This document shows positions 1-11,025 of a stretch of DNA of 64,000 nt, piece after piece. Under the pieces are notes generated by a model, which worked only from the letters and a program-made list of their open reading frames with translations, made no database searches and had not been told where the DNA came from. Both the position numbers and the translations under genes were made by a program. Source of the stretch: Gymnothorax reevesii (taxonomy: Eukaryota; Chordata; Actinopteri; Anguilliformes; Muraenidae); assembly GCA_029721435.1 (NCBI GenBank), contig CM056577.1:116992219-117056218 (forward strand). Direction: 5' to 3'. How positions within the stretch are numbered: position 1 is the first letter of the stretch; the number at the start of each line of letters is the position of its first letter.

Positions 1-480
1 TGGGGACCAAAGCCTGGTCTTAATACGTCAAAACGTCATTTCTGAGGTCATGGTTGAGGTTAGGGGTCAGGTGTGAATTGTTTTAAGGTTCAAGTCAGGT
101 ATGATTTGATTAAGGTTAGAGTTAGGGGTAGGGTTAGGTTTAGGCTGTCCGTATGTGTGTGGGCGTGTGTTTTTGTTTTTATATTGTGCTGGGGACCAAA
201 ATACCTTGCAAAGATGGTAAAGTCTGAGAAACAATGCCTCGTGGGGAGCTTTACTGGGTCCCCCCGGGTACGAATCTTAATTCAGGGTTTAGGGCTAGGT
301 TTATGTCTAGGGTTGCTATAAGAATTATGGTTTGGTTTAGGTCTAGTTTTATGATTAGCTATTAAAATTATGGTTTTACCTTAATCTAGAGCCTAAATTA
401 AGGTTAAAGGTTTGGCTGTTCTGTGGGTGTGTGGTTTAGGATTAGGGTTAGCTGGTTAGCTTTAAGTTTGAGGTTAGGGT
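1..480. repeat. G-rich degenerate minisatellite-like repeat
   Basis: The stretch is full of variants of TTAGGG/TTAGGGTTAGG and of GGGGACCAAA, for example near 1-10, 118-145, 191-200, 286-315 and 445-485. The pattern resembles degenerate interstitial repeats common in fish introns and intergenic DNA. The units are too diverged to be a functional telomere array. Short ORFs here are accidental. Confidence 0.5.
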
Positions 481-555
481 TAGCTCTAGGGGGGTGCTAA
501 TGGGATTTTGGAGCAAAAAATATTTTTTAGTCTCCACGGCGATACAAAAACAAAC

Positions 556-598
556 GTGTGTGTTTGTATGTGTGTGTGTGTGTGTGCGCGTGTGTGTA
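556..598. repeat. (TG)n microsatellite
   Basis: Imperfect TG dinucleotide run with a few GC interruptions, seen directly. Confidence 0.85.
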
Positions 599-964
599 AC
601 CGTCCACTGAACGGAAGTTATGTCATCATCCACGCTTTTTGGCTCTAAAATTAGACAACGGTGCACAAACTGTTGCGTTACAAATTAGTAGCATGCGTTA
701 AGATTTTAAGGCTAACAGTTGACTCCGTGACGGCCAGATATCACGACCGTATTAGACTACAGAAATATAACGGTGAAACCTTCGGTAATGAAATTTTAGT
801 CAACCCCTCAATAACTTAGTCTAGAAATAAACAACTACACTTTACTTCGCATATAACGACAGTTATGCTGTAGCTACTCCAATACAAAACTGAAAAGTAT
901 CATAATGTGCAAGTAACACTTTACATGGTGAATTCAGAGCATTGAACTTACTGTCACGTCTTAC

Positions 965-1293
965 CTGTAAAAGAAGCCCAGCTGAAAAACATGCAGCCAC
1001 CAGCACAGTTTGATATGTTTCCCATCAACCAGAAGTACGTTATTGGAAGCCGCCTCGTCATAACCTTCCAGCGCTCGGTCGTAGTTGAACCAAAACCAGC
1101 TAAACATCTGGACTACGACTGAGGACAAAACCATGAAGCCGACAAACTCCCCGAACCAGAAGTCGTCCCTCTGCAGGAAAAACTTCACGGCGACCCACAA
1201 GTCACATCCTATATCGAAAAGGAAAGTGCAAAGACCCGTTATCGTGAACAGGAAATCCAGCCAAGAATATTCGGAACAAGTTGACCATTCCAT
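965..1293 (-). CDS. xkr8: XK-related protein 8-like, first coding exon (partial gene)
   Basis: This is the N-terminal exon of an XK-family membrane protein; the rest of the gene lies beyond the left edge. XKR8 is a plasma-membrane phospholipid scramblase that exposes phosphatidylserine after caspase cleavage. The 110-residue translation starts at an ATG at 1291-1293 and has two hydrophobic helices, roughly residues 11-37 and 47-70. It carries family hallmarks: FDIGCDLWVAVKFF in the first helix, then QMFSWFWF, and the pre-splice segment HVFQLGFFYR, which matches the LLHLLQLGYLYR region of XKR8-type proteins. Exonic sequence ends at 965 at a consensus donor (minus strand ACAG|GTAAG), so the in-frame stop just beyond is intronic. 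The assignment to xkr8 over other XKR members rests on the sequence plus the neighbouring srsf4 and tmem200b, which share human 1p35. The caspase site and remaining helices are outside the window. Confidence 0.85.
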
Positions 1294-1736
1294 ACTCCCA
1301 ACAACCGAAACAGTTCCCGTCCCGTTAAATCACGCCGAGACTCATGGTTTCTTCACGGCGTTATCCAACAAACTTTAACGAATTGTAAACTTTCCGTTCC
1401 GGATTCGTTTTAGAGCAGGCAAAACGCGTGATCTCCCTGAGGTTGGCCGAATTCATGTTTGGCAATAAATGTAATTCCCGTTTTGCCTGTGCGGCCGTGA
1501 CAAGAGCTCATCCATTCACGACACGGCGAGGACATTATTCCGTTGCGAAGAAGACAGCCGTCACAAGAGGCGGTTCCGTAACTCACCGCGTGGGCAAGAA
1601 GTCATTTCGCAAACTACTGCGGTGAGAGGAGGCCCCTCCCGCGGGGAGCGGGCGACGGACACTCATCATTTCTCAAGTTTGTGTGTTTGCGCCCCGCCCA
1701 GAACAACAATCTCACTGGCAAGCCCACACTCGCGTG
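1294..1736 (-). promoter_or_regulatory. probable 5' UTR and promoter region of the xkr8-like gene
   Basis: The region upstream of the minus-strand ATG is richer in CpG than its surroundings, notably 1480-1700 (CGCGTG, CCGCGGGGAGCGGGCGACGG). No canonical TATA box was recognised. The transcription start is not determinable from sequence alone. Confidence 0.35.
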
Positions 1737-1760
1737 ATTTATTTATTTATTTATTTATTT
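1737..1760. repeat. (TTTA)n microsatellite
   Basis: Five to six perfect TTTA units seen directly. Confidence 0.9.
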
Positions 1761-1963
1761 GAACTATGGGAAGTTGAATTTCATTCTTGGTTTACATCTG
1801 GTAGATTTTATTTACTTATTTACGGTAATCTTTAGAGGTTTCATTGAGTGCGAAACCTTAATTTGAAGGAAAGGGATTTTTAGTTAAATAAATGTTTTTT
1901 TTTCCTTTTTTTTTCATTGAAACACGGTGAAACATGGAACCGAAAGATGTTCTCTCGTGTTGG

Positions 1964-1978
1964 ATTATTATTATTATT

Positions 1979-2011
<33 letters not shown>
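1964..2011. repeat. (ATT)n(GTT)n compound microsatellite
   Basis: A run of ATT changes in phase into a run of GTT, suggesting a single substitution spread by slippage. Confidence 0.9.
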
Positions 2012-2012
<1 letters not shown>

Positions 2013-3297
2013 TTATGTTATTAATGTATTATAAAAGTTTGTACATTTCCATGCTGGCACGCCAAGAATTGTGGAGCCCTCTGTTGTTTTGGAAAAGAAG
2101 AATCAGAAAGTAATATAAATAAGTAATCAAACTCAACTCAATATTATCTCTGGTATTCATAAAAATATCATCATGTGCTTGGTGTATATGAAAGTAAATT
2201 AGAGGTGGGGCCCAATACTTAAAGCAGCAGTTTGGATGCCAAGATTTCAGAGGCAACTAAAGCTAGCTTAGGCTCGTGAACTATAAAGTGACAGACTGTT
2301 CACATGCCTGTACGAAAGGAATGATGCTAATTCATCTTGGTAAAATGCACAGATACTTTGTGACATCAACTGGAAATTCAATTGAAATGACTTTCCTCAT
2401 GTTGAAATACATTAATCACCAGATTTTGGAGATGATTATGACAGGACAAAGGAAGTTATTTCTCGAGGTTAAGATGAGCAAACTTACAGTGGCTGAACCC
2501 AAATTACTAAGACTCTGCATGTGACATGCTGCTGACATTCCCTCACTGTCACACAGTAGGCACACCCACACGAGAAAACCCATCAAGCATTTATGTGATC
2601 AATAGTACACAGAGGGCACTGGCATGGCTGAATTCAATCCAGTGCAATGGGGCTCACTCATGCATCACAAATTAGCTTACCAGACAGCAGAAATCCTAGA
2701 TTTTAAAGAATATGTTAATCCCCATTTCCAAAAAAGGTGGTACTTGGATATTGATCTCTTAGCAAGACTTTAACATGCATCAAAATCAATGACAACAAAA
2801 AAAGTTGTTTTGGAAACACATTCTTTCACTGCAAAACAGTAAGCACGCCCATGCTCTTTGTTCTGCAAGAAAGCCCATCAAGAATATTGTGAATATTGGG
2901 AAAGTTACTCACAAGAATTAGCTGTTCAACTCAATGAGCCAATTCAGACATGTTATGTTACCTGCACTGGGGGCAGAATTGGCTCACAGCAAGAGGTAGG
3001 TTTCCACTGGTTTTCACCCACACTCCATAAGCATATAAAGAGTTTGTTTCCAAAACACAATAAGAGCCAAAATTACAAAAATTTAGATAATACCATGGAG
3101 GGATAGCCCTGTGCTTCATACAACTTGTGCAAAACTCTGTTTTTCGGAATTCATACCATAGCCCACAATGTATTTTTTCATAGTCAAAATTTGTGTTTCT
3201 TGATAAAATGCAATAGGCACCAACATAGAAAAGGCTGATTAAATGAAAACGAGTAAAATGGATATATTGTGTTTTGGAAATAAACTCCTCATGTTAC
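2012..3297. other. intergenic stretch without recognised genes
   Basis: AT-rich, with no convincing ORF. Two similar segments near 2540-2590 and 2825-2890 share the order 'tcactg..cacagtag/cagtaagcac..cccatcaag', hinting at an old duplicated or dispersed repeat. No family was recognised. Confidence 0.4.
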
Positions 3298-3990
3298 GCC
3301 AACCTGACACTTGCTCAAATTTTGGTCCTGCAATGCCCCGCAAATTGGCTTGCCAAGGCATGCCATTTTAGTGGCACAAAGCATGTCAAGGTGGCAAAGT
3401 GACACTTAGTTTTCGCAATGTCATGCCACCAGTCACGCATAAGATACAAAATGCGAAACACCCCAATGTCACACATGGGCACGTCATGAAACGCAGTGTC
3501 ACACCATGTTTGCGCCAAAGTTAAGCATTGTTCACGCACAATTTACCTCAGTGGCAGGCATTGTCACTCATTGAAAAGACAAGGTTGCGCATGCATGAAG
3601 TTGTCGTGCAAACTTTTAAGTCAAAGTTTGGCCCTCACAGGTGTGAACATGGCGTGACAATACCCAAACTATGTGCGAACATGTCGTGACCATCAGCTAA
3701 AATGCTGACCAGTAGGCCTAATGACAGGCCATGGCATGCATTAGCATTCCCTCTCAGCCAATAGTTGTGCCTAGTTTACTGATAGCTTACAAACTGTTCG
3801 AGTGGCGCAAAAATTAGGTTGTGACACCCAGGTAAAAATTTTTGAACATTTTGAAATTCCCACCAGGGCCTGGCATGCACTTTTTCACCTACCCCACACC
3901 CCCCACGGACAGTCATGAGTACTTCCCTCATTGGCATGCCAAATTGCGTGCCATGACGTAAACCATTTGTCGTGCAAGTGTCAGCATGGC
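3298..3990. mobile_element. possible 0.7-kb DNA transposon with 17-bp inverted ends
   Basis: The left end GCCAACCTGACACTTGC (3298-3314) is nearly the reverse complement of the right end (3974-3990), matching at 15 of 17 positions. The interior repeats motifs such as TGGCATGC and GTGACA on both strands and has no long ORF. A clear target duplication was not found, so the boundaries are provisional. Confidence 0.4.
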
Positions 3991-5399
3991 ATTAGGCTAA
4001 TCAGAGATTCTGTACTTCACACAGGTATGTGCGGGTGAGAGAACAATATGTCATCCCTGGTATGGATTAGTTAGCTCTTCAAAGTGTATTCTTACATTTT
4101 GTCTGTGGCATGTCCCCTCTCAAAAAGATGATGGATGTCAACAGAATCAGATATGATACAAAGGCTCTGCCCCAAAACTATTCACTACCGACCTCCACAT
4201 CTTTATTCCCCTATAGCCACTCCACTACTAAAGGAAAGTATGTGGAGACATGTAAGGGGAGATTTAGAGGCAGACAAATGGCAAACAAATGACAGTGGAG
4301 AGATCTGGCACAACTTATCCACTTCTATGTCACCAAAGTTGATTTTGAATCATTGTGTGTGAGGATTGCCTAATAGCACACTAATTTTATGCAAAAGTTC
4401 ACACAATGATCAGAGAAAATATATTTTGATTATGTTTTGAAGCTTGGATTGTGTCAGAATTGATGGGATGGCCCCCTTATTCTGGGTGTGAGCATGGTGA
4501 CGTCACCCAGAAAAGCAAGAGGATTTCTGCTGGAGTGTATATTGATTTGCACACTGGTTGAGGAGCAAAAAGCCAAGTTTGAAGCCACTTTGCACATATC
4601 TTTCACAGCAAACAGGAAATGATAGCCCCAGGAGAAGAATACACTTTTTGATAATTGGGATGCAGCTTAAGTGTAGAAGATATAATTAAATCTTAGATAT
4701 AAATTTTGGTCCTCCATTCCCTCCCGAATCTCCAATCAGACTCATATTTCCATCTTCGAAGAGTGTTGACAGTTCATGGTGGGGTCACAGATTTCAGAAC
4801 ATGAGCCAGACACAGATAAAGCCAAAATGGCCTCTTTTATTAAGAGAAGAAGAATGACTCAAATGCACTTTCGAAGAGGTTCATCAGTAGACAAAAGTCA
4901 GGCAGGGGTGACCAGGATCACTGGGGGTCAGGCACAGTAACTGGTTTGGCAAACCAAATGAACAAGGGCATGCTAGGCAGGTACACACTTTCAGATTGGG
5001 GATAAGAAGAGATTAGAACATGTCCCTCATTCCGACAGCATATATTGGTTTTAAAACTGATGACGGAAGAGAGCAATCCAGTACGAAGGAGATGAAGACC
5101 AGGAACTCAGCGGCCCAGCAGCTGACCCTTGATGATGATGAAGAAACTCTCAAACCAGGGTCAAGGGTCTAAGACATTACCCAGGACCACTCCCGGGACC
5201 GTACCCCGCCATGTTAAAAAGAAATTAGCTGCCATGCCACCTGTGCCAAACATACAAGATTCAGTGCCCTGTGCATGAACGGCAACCATGGATGAGCTGG
5301 AGGCTGCACAGGGAGAGGTAATAGGGCTGTAAGGAGAGGAACAAACAGGCAGGTTTAGTAAGTAAGACATGGAGAACAGGGTGGATACGCCAAAAGGGA
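3991..5399. other. intergenic; right part may be LTR of the adjacent gypsy relic
   Basis: No gene is seen. The part after about 4800 ('cctcttttattaagag', then purine-rich sequence with 'ccaggaactcagcggcccagcagctgaccc' type content) resembles decayed fish gypsy LTR and leader material and sits immediately 3' of the minus-strand pol relic. No second LTR copy was found, so this is an inference only. Confidence 0.25.
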
Positions 5400-5425
5400 G
5401 AATGGGGTGGGAAGGAGTCTCACTG

Positions 5426-6830
5426 CTAATGGAAAATGGAGAAGGGGCCGATATAGTAGGGATCAAGGTCCTTAGACTGCATGTGGGCACTATGCACCAG
5501 AAACTGAGCATAAGGGAGCTCCATTTTTCTCTCTCTGGCTAGGAATTGGGGGGGTTGGTAGCCCAGACGAGTACTCAAAGGGAATATCTCGCAACCCGCC
5601 ACAGGGAGGGAATTATCGTGAGTTCCACCCAAGGTAGGAGACATGACCACTTGGAGGAGGTTTGTTTGGAAAGCAGGGGAGAGTCTTGTACATCTGCAAG
5701 CTTAACCTCTTCACTTGACAATTGTTCTCGTTCTCTTGTTGGAAGCTGCATAAGAGGTAAGGGATGGCGTCCCCAAGGGTGTAGAAGGCCTTCTAAAATC
5801 AGCTTGAGAATTGGGGCCCACAAACAGAGACAACATCTTGGGGGATGCCATGAAGCCGTACCACCTGTTGATGGAGGAGTTCTACCATCGCCATAGCCGT
5901 GGGCAGGCTCGCTAGTGGGACAAAGTAGATTGCCTTCAAACAACAATCCACAGTTGTCAGGACCACCATGAACCCTTCAAACTCCAGCAGCTCAGTGACA
6001 AAGTCCATAGTGATGCATGCCTATAGCTGATAGAGAACTTTGAGGGGCTGAAAGAGGCCACTTGAGGGCTGGTTTCTGCACTTCAGCTGAGTGCAGGTAT
6101 CACTGCCAGTAACATGATCCTGGGTGTCCGTCTGGGCCATTGACAGACAAGGAACAAGATGTTTGATACCTTGAGATGACTTGCCAAGGGAAAGGTGTGG
6201 GCTCAGGTGAAGACTCTGGCTCTAATCCCTTCCATGATGAGGAGGCAGTTCTCCAGACTCCCCCAGGGAATGGAGCTGGACTGGTGGGCCGAATCCACAA
6301 TGTGCACCGCCTTCAACCAGGTGGTGACTAAGTAGCCATCTGTCAGGAACCACAGTCTTCAGATCCTCTTCAATGGTGAGGGCATGCAGGGGAGACAGGA
6401 TTTCAGGCTTAAAGTTTTTGGACCCCAGGCGGTAGGTAAGGAAGAAATCAAAACAGGCAAAAAAAAAAGGGGGACTACCTAGCCTGTCTGGGATTGAGCC
6501 TCTTCTTGGCTGACTTGAGGAACTCAAGGTTTCAGTCGTCTGTCCAGTGAGGAAGGGTGTGCTAATCCCCTTAAGCCAGTGTTTCCACTCTTCAAGTGCC
6601 TGCTTGACAGCCAGGAGCTCATGATTCCCGATGCTATAGTTCCTCTCTCCAGGGATTAACCGGTGAGAGAAAAAAGGTACGGGGGTGGAACTTGCCATCA
6701 GCCACCCGCTGGGAGAAGATGTCCCCAGCATCAGCATCAGAATCGTCCAACTGAATGATGAACTGGCGCTTGGGGTCAGTGAAAGGCAGGACAGATGCAC
6801 TGGTAAATCTGTCATTTAGCTTGCAAAAAG
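5426..6830 (-). pseudogene. decayed Ty3/gypsy pol (RNase H and integrase remnants)
   Basis: Read on the minus strand, pieces of a gypsy-type pol follow in conventional order but in different frames. First comes RNase H (FIIQLDDSDADAGDIFSQR near 6710-6760, then ERNYSIGNHELLAVKQALEEW near 6590-6650). Next is the post-RNase H segment TYRLGSKNFKPEILSPLHA near 6385-6440. Then comes an integrase core fragment (DFVTELLEFEG, VVLTTVDCCLKAIYFVPL, RLHGIPQDVVSVCGPQF) between 5799 and 6008, and a GPFSI motif near 5460. Several frameshifts and stops separate them, and the reverse transcriptase itself is missing, so the copy is dead. The RNase H-integrase order contrasts with the intact element at 39940-46005. 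Confidence 0.8.
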
Positions 6831-7462
6831 TAGAAATGTATGAGATCACTTGCATCTGTTACACAAAATAGCTAGATTTTAAAAAAAATGTGTAGCTCTG
6901 TCAATGTGCAAACCCAAGTTCAATGAAGTTGGGACGTTGTGTAAAACGTGAATAAAAACAGAATACAATGATGTGCAAATCTCATAAACCCAAATTTTAT
7001 TCACAATGGGACATTGACGACACATCAAATGTTGAGAGTGAAACATTATACCATTTCAAGAAAAATATTAGCTCATTTTGAATTTGATGGCAGCAACACA
7101 TCTCAAAAAAGTTGGGACAGGGCTGTGTTTACCATTATGTAACATCCCCTTTTCATTTAATAACAGTCTGTAAATGTCTGGGAAATGAAGTGACCAGTTG
7201 CTGGAGTTTTGGGAGAGGAATGTTGTCCCACTCTTGTCAGATGTAGGATTGTAGTTGCCCAGGAGTCCTGGGTCTTCTTTGCCAGTTTTTTCGTTTAATG
7301 ATGCGCTAAATGTTTTCTGCCGGTGGAAAGTCTGGACTGCAAGCAGGCCATTTCAGCACCCGGACTCTTCCACTGTGTAGCCATGCTGTTGCGATGGATG
7401 CAGTTTGGTTTAGCATTGTCTTGCTGAAATATGCAAGACCCTTAAAAGAGACGTGTCTGGAT

Positions 7463-8164
7463 CTAGGTTATTATAGTTTAGAAATTTTCATAAGTTTTTA
7501 TTTTTATTTAGTTTTTAAGTTGGCTTTTTTATTTCACTTTAGTTTTAATTAGCTGAACAAGTAATTAAGCAGTTTTATATTAGTTTTTATTTTGAGGAAT
7601 TAGCTAGTTTTAGTTTCGTTTTTATTTAGTTTTAGTCTTAGTTTTAGATTTTTTGGTGTTAGGAGGAAGGCCTTAATTTGTAGAAGCTGATAAGGAGGAT
7701 AAAAGAATGCATGATACTAAATATGTTCTCACCTAGGCCTTTATTAGTCCTGTATTCTTGAAGCATCATCATTTTTCACATGTGACAAAAAAATAAATAA
7801 AATAAAATAAAAATCCAATCCATCTCATCCCATACAGTCATCATGCTCAGTTATGGCGCAGGTGGTGAGAAATGGATGCTTCATGTGTCACGACGGCAGC
7901 TGATATCCGCTATGCTGCCCCCCTCTGGAAGCAATCGGTTAACTCTGACTGAACAGGACAGTAATCGAGGGAGAAAATGAAACGATCAACGAAAACGAAG
8001 GTCACTGCAATTCAGTTAAGTTTTAGTTAGTTTTGTATTGTTCATTGTAGTTTTTATTTAGTTTTCTTTTTTTAAATTGACATTTTTATTTCAGTTGACT
8101 ACATTATTTTTATCACTGCTAGTTTTAGTTTTAGTCTTGGCTTTCGTTAACTATAATAACCCTG
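7463..8164. mobile_element. 702-bp hAT-like MITE nested in the Tc1 relic
   Basis: A perfect 8-bp target duplication GTCTGGAT flanks it (7455-7462 and 8165-8172). The ends are inverted: left CTAGGTTATTATAGTT, right complement CAGGGTTATTATAGTT. The 8-bp duplication and CAGGG-type tip indicate the hAT superfamily. The interior is T-rich with many TTTAGTTTT units and no transposase. Removing it restores the continuity of the Tc1 sequence. Confidence 0.85.
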
Positions 8165-8234
8165 GTCTGGATGGGACAGTATGTTGTTGTAAAACCTCTA
8201 AATACTTTTCAACATTGATAATACCTTTCAAGAT

Positions 8235-8829
8235 CTATAAGCTACCCACGCCATGGGCACTAATGCAACCCCATACCATCAGAGAGGCAGGCTTTTGAAC
8301 TGTGCACTGATAAAAAGTTGGATGGTCCCTCCCCACTTCAGTCCGTACGACACGGAGTCCATGGTTTCCAAAACGAATTTTAAATTTTTGATTTCTAACC
8401 ACAAAACAGTTTTCCATTTCGCCTTACTCCATTTTAAATGAGCTTTGGCCCTGAGACGACAGCTGTGTTTCTGGATTTTGTTCACAAATGACTTCTTCTT
8501 CGCACGATACAGTTTTAACTTGCATTTCTAGATTGCACGGTAAACTTCTCACACAATGATTTCTGGAAATGTTCCTAGGCCCATGCAGTGTATTCCAGGG
8601 CAGAATCATGCCTGTTTTTAAAGCAGCACCGCCTGAGGGCCCGAAGATCACAAGCATCCAATATAGACCTTCGGCCTTGTCCTTTGCGCACAGAGATTTC
8701 TCCATATTTTCCGAAACTTTTGGTGATATTATGTTCTGTAGATGGTGGGACATTCAAAGTCTTCACAATTTTACATTGAATAACATTTTTCTGAAATAGT
8801 TCTACAACTTTTAGACGCAGTTTTTCCAC
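8235..8829 (-). pseudogene. Tc1-like transposase relic
   Basis: The N-terminal piece (8575-8829) has the helix-turn-helix region with EKLRLKVVELFQKN and the RKGQGRRSILDACDLRALRR motif seen in the better-preserved copy at 60648. The middle piece (8235-8417) has [12 protein letters not shown] and [18 protein letters not shown], the region between the first and second catalytic aspartates. Reading frames are broken, and the 3' remainder continues beyond the nested MITE down to about 7300 (plus-strand complement of the catalytic C-terminal part). It is non-functional. Confidence 0.8.
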
Positions 8830-9217
8830 AGATTGGCGAATATTGGCCCATCTTTACTTCTGAGAGACTCTGTCTCTCTAGAATGCTTTTTATACCCAGT
8901 CATGTTTCTAACCTGTTGCCAATCAACATAATTAGTTGCAAAATGCCTACCGGCTGTTTTTTTTTTAATGAGTACTGCATACTTTTCAAGCGCTTTATTG
9001 CCCTTGTCCCAACTTTTTAGAGATGTGTTGCTGCCATCAAATTCAAAATGAGCAAATACTTTTTATGAAATGGTAAAATGTCTCACTTTCATCATCTTAT
9101 AAGTTATCTATGCTCTATTGTGAATAAAATGCGGATTTAGGAGATTAGCAGATCATTGTATTTTGATTTAATTCACGTTTTACACAATGTAAAACTTCAT
9201 TGGAATTGGGGTTTGTA

Positions 9218-9564
9218 ATAGGCCTACGTTGCTACGTTGTGATAAGTATTATTCGGACTAAATTTCTCATTGAATCATACGCCAGTCCATAGCTTCAAAA
9301 CTTTCACCACGCCTTCAAGCGGCGATACAATGGGAAACACAAGAGCATTCTAACAGCATAACTGCTAACATTCAAAGCTACGCACGCTTGGATTTCTTAG
9401 AAGCTGCATGGTAATGTGACGAACTTCTCGTCATAGTCACAGAAGTACTAACTGAAAGTTGAAAGAACATGGAACAGTCGAGAAGAAAATGAAGGACAAT
9501 ATATGCTGTCTGCATCATCAAATTCGTAAATAGTTTATCTGTGACATTTCATATACAGTGCACC
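9218..9564. other. intergenic stretch without recognised features
   Basis: No ORF, repeat termini or RNA gene was seen. Confidence 0.4.
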
Positions 9565-10737
9565 TATAGTGGAGCGGGGTAGTTGAAAAAAAAGTGCAAA
9601 TGGTGATACAAGCAACAGACTTTGCATGAGAACTCTTAATATCCCCATAAATCAAAATCAACCTCCGGCCGCTTCAATTTATAGTTATATCCAAGATGGC
9701 CGACTCGTTTTCAAAATGGTGGCAAATTTGCTCTATATTTTGAAAATTTTCAGCCTATAAGCTACAAAAATTGCATATTTTCTACACAATCATTGTGAAT
9801 TCATATATCTTGGCATTCTTACAGTCATAAAGAGATAAACTAAACCAACCCTTCCAATCCTTATCCCTTTACCACCTATACAACATGTAAGCACTTTCAG
9901 ATATGGGATACAACTCGGCTCAGATATGATACAATCCTACCCCTAGCCTGATCAGTCATCCAATGCTATTTAATTCCCGCGTGATCTGTACACCTTCCAG
10001 AAGACTATAGCCCCGTCTTCTTTGGCTCGGCTCTCCCGCGCTGGCACATCCTGTCAATTCAGGTGCGGCAGTTTAACTTTAAAATGGGGCTAGAGAAACA
10101 GAAACTAATTTGGGAAACTAATGACAAATTTCTACCATTAGCTAGCATTGAACCCCATGCTGAGTTTCACAGCTATAGTGTCAACCAGTGTGCCCTGGTA
10201 GTGCAATGACGCAACACTATTTCAATGTTATATTTACCTTTATGTTCATGTTTTCAAATTAGAATCAAAATTAATTAGAAAGAGCTTAATTATTTTCTTA
10301 CTTGCAAAAATAAACTGATCCAGCCAGATTTACCCCAGATCAATCTATTGCCTGACCTTTTAGCGCACATATGAACGTATGTAATATATAAGTTTATAAT
10401 ATACTTAAATATTTTGCTCTTTGGCGGCCATTTTGGATATGATGACAGCCATCTTGGATGTTTCTTAAAACTATTTTACATAGTCTTAGTACTTGTAGGC
10501 TTGCTCTCAATATTTTAGCATAAACTGACAATGATAAAGAAATGTATAAGTGATTAAGGAATTAAATGTCCATATTCATATATCGGAAGGAAGCCATTTT
10601 GAAAAACCGTCAAATTCTGTGTGGCCGGAGGTTGATTATGAGACAGAAGACAAAGAAGAATAGTTATGCCGAATTTCATGCTTGCATCACTATTTGCACT
10701 TTTTCCTGCTATTCTCAAGTTACCCGCTCCACTACTA
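9565..10737. mobile_element. 1.17-kb long-TIR (foldback-like) element upstream of srsf4
   Basis: The left end (TATAGTGGAGCGGGGTAGTT) is inverted at the right end (GTTACCCGCTCCACTACTA). Similarity of the two arms extends inward: AAAGTGCAAATGGTGATAC at the left against its diverged complement near 10690, and AATCAACCTCCGGCC (left, about 9657-9671) against GGCCGGAGGTTGATT (right, about 10623-10637). Motifs AAGATGGCCG and CCATCTTGGATG also occur in inverted relation. There is no transposase ORF. It ends only about 180 bp before the srsf4 start codon. Confidence 0.7.
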
Positions 10738-10759
10738 CTGTATTACGAAAAATAACAAG

Positions 10760-10918
10760 GAGAAAAGTGGAAGAACACGCCCCCCGTTTGCGCGCCCAAT
10801 GGCGCTGGTCTTACAAGGGGAGGGGTGAGCGAAATTTATGTGCGCGCTTCAGCCTCCGGAGCCTTGCGTGTGTGTTTGTGAATGTGAGCCGAGAGCACGC
10901 GTAACTGGGTCCAGGGAA
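10760..10918 (+). promoter_or_regulatory. srsf4 proximal promoter and 5' UTR
   Basis: GC-rich sequence with CGCCCCCCG (about 10778-10786), a CCAAT box at 10796-10800 within GCGCCCAATGGCG, and several CpG-rich blocks. No TATA box was seen, which is usual for a housekeeping splicing-factor promoter. The transcription start is inferred to lie between the CCAAT box and 10918. The ATG context is GGGAAATGTCG. Confidence 0.55.
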
Positions 10919-11025
10919 ATGTCGCGCGTATACATCGGCAGATTGAGTTATCGGGCAAGGGAAAAAGATGTCGAGAAGTTCTTTAAGGGTTACGGGAAGA
11001 TCCTGGAAGTGGACCTTAAAAACGG
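10919..11025 (+). CDS. srsf4: srsf4 coding exon 1
   Basis: Encodes residues 1-35 and two bases of Gly36, the first half of RRM1 including RNP2 VYIGRL. Donor is GG|GTAACA at 11026. Confidence 0.92.

Larger units (their letters stand above)
6907..9217 (-). mobile_element. Tc1/mariner relic, minus orientation, with nested hAT-like MITE
   Basis: The ends are inverted copies: the left part reads AATGAAGTTGGGACGTTGTG and the right end carries its complement up to GGGGTTTGTA. A TA duplication is intact at the right (9216-9217) and mutated to TG at the left. Excluding the nested insertion at 7463-8164 the element is about 1.6 kb, the usual size of fish Tc1 elements. The interior encodes degenerate transposase on the minus strand. 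Its termini are of the same family as the elements at 56776-58545 and 60284-61892. Confidence 0.85.

Noticed and set aside
1..480. Telomere array
   Set aside because: TTAGGG-like words are scattered and degenerate, mixed with GGGGACC units; no long perfect run.
1085..1378. 97-codon plus-strand frame opposite the xkr8-like exon
   Set aside because: Antisense shadow of the XK-family exon; lacks hydrophobic or other recognisable features.
10566..10904. 112-codon frame upstream of srsf4
   Set aside because: Spans the right arm of the inverted-repeat element, the promoter and the 5' UTR; no motif.
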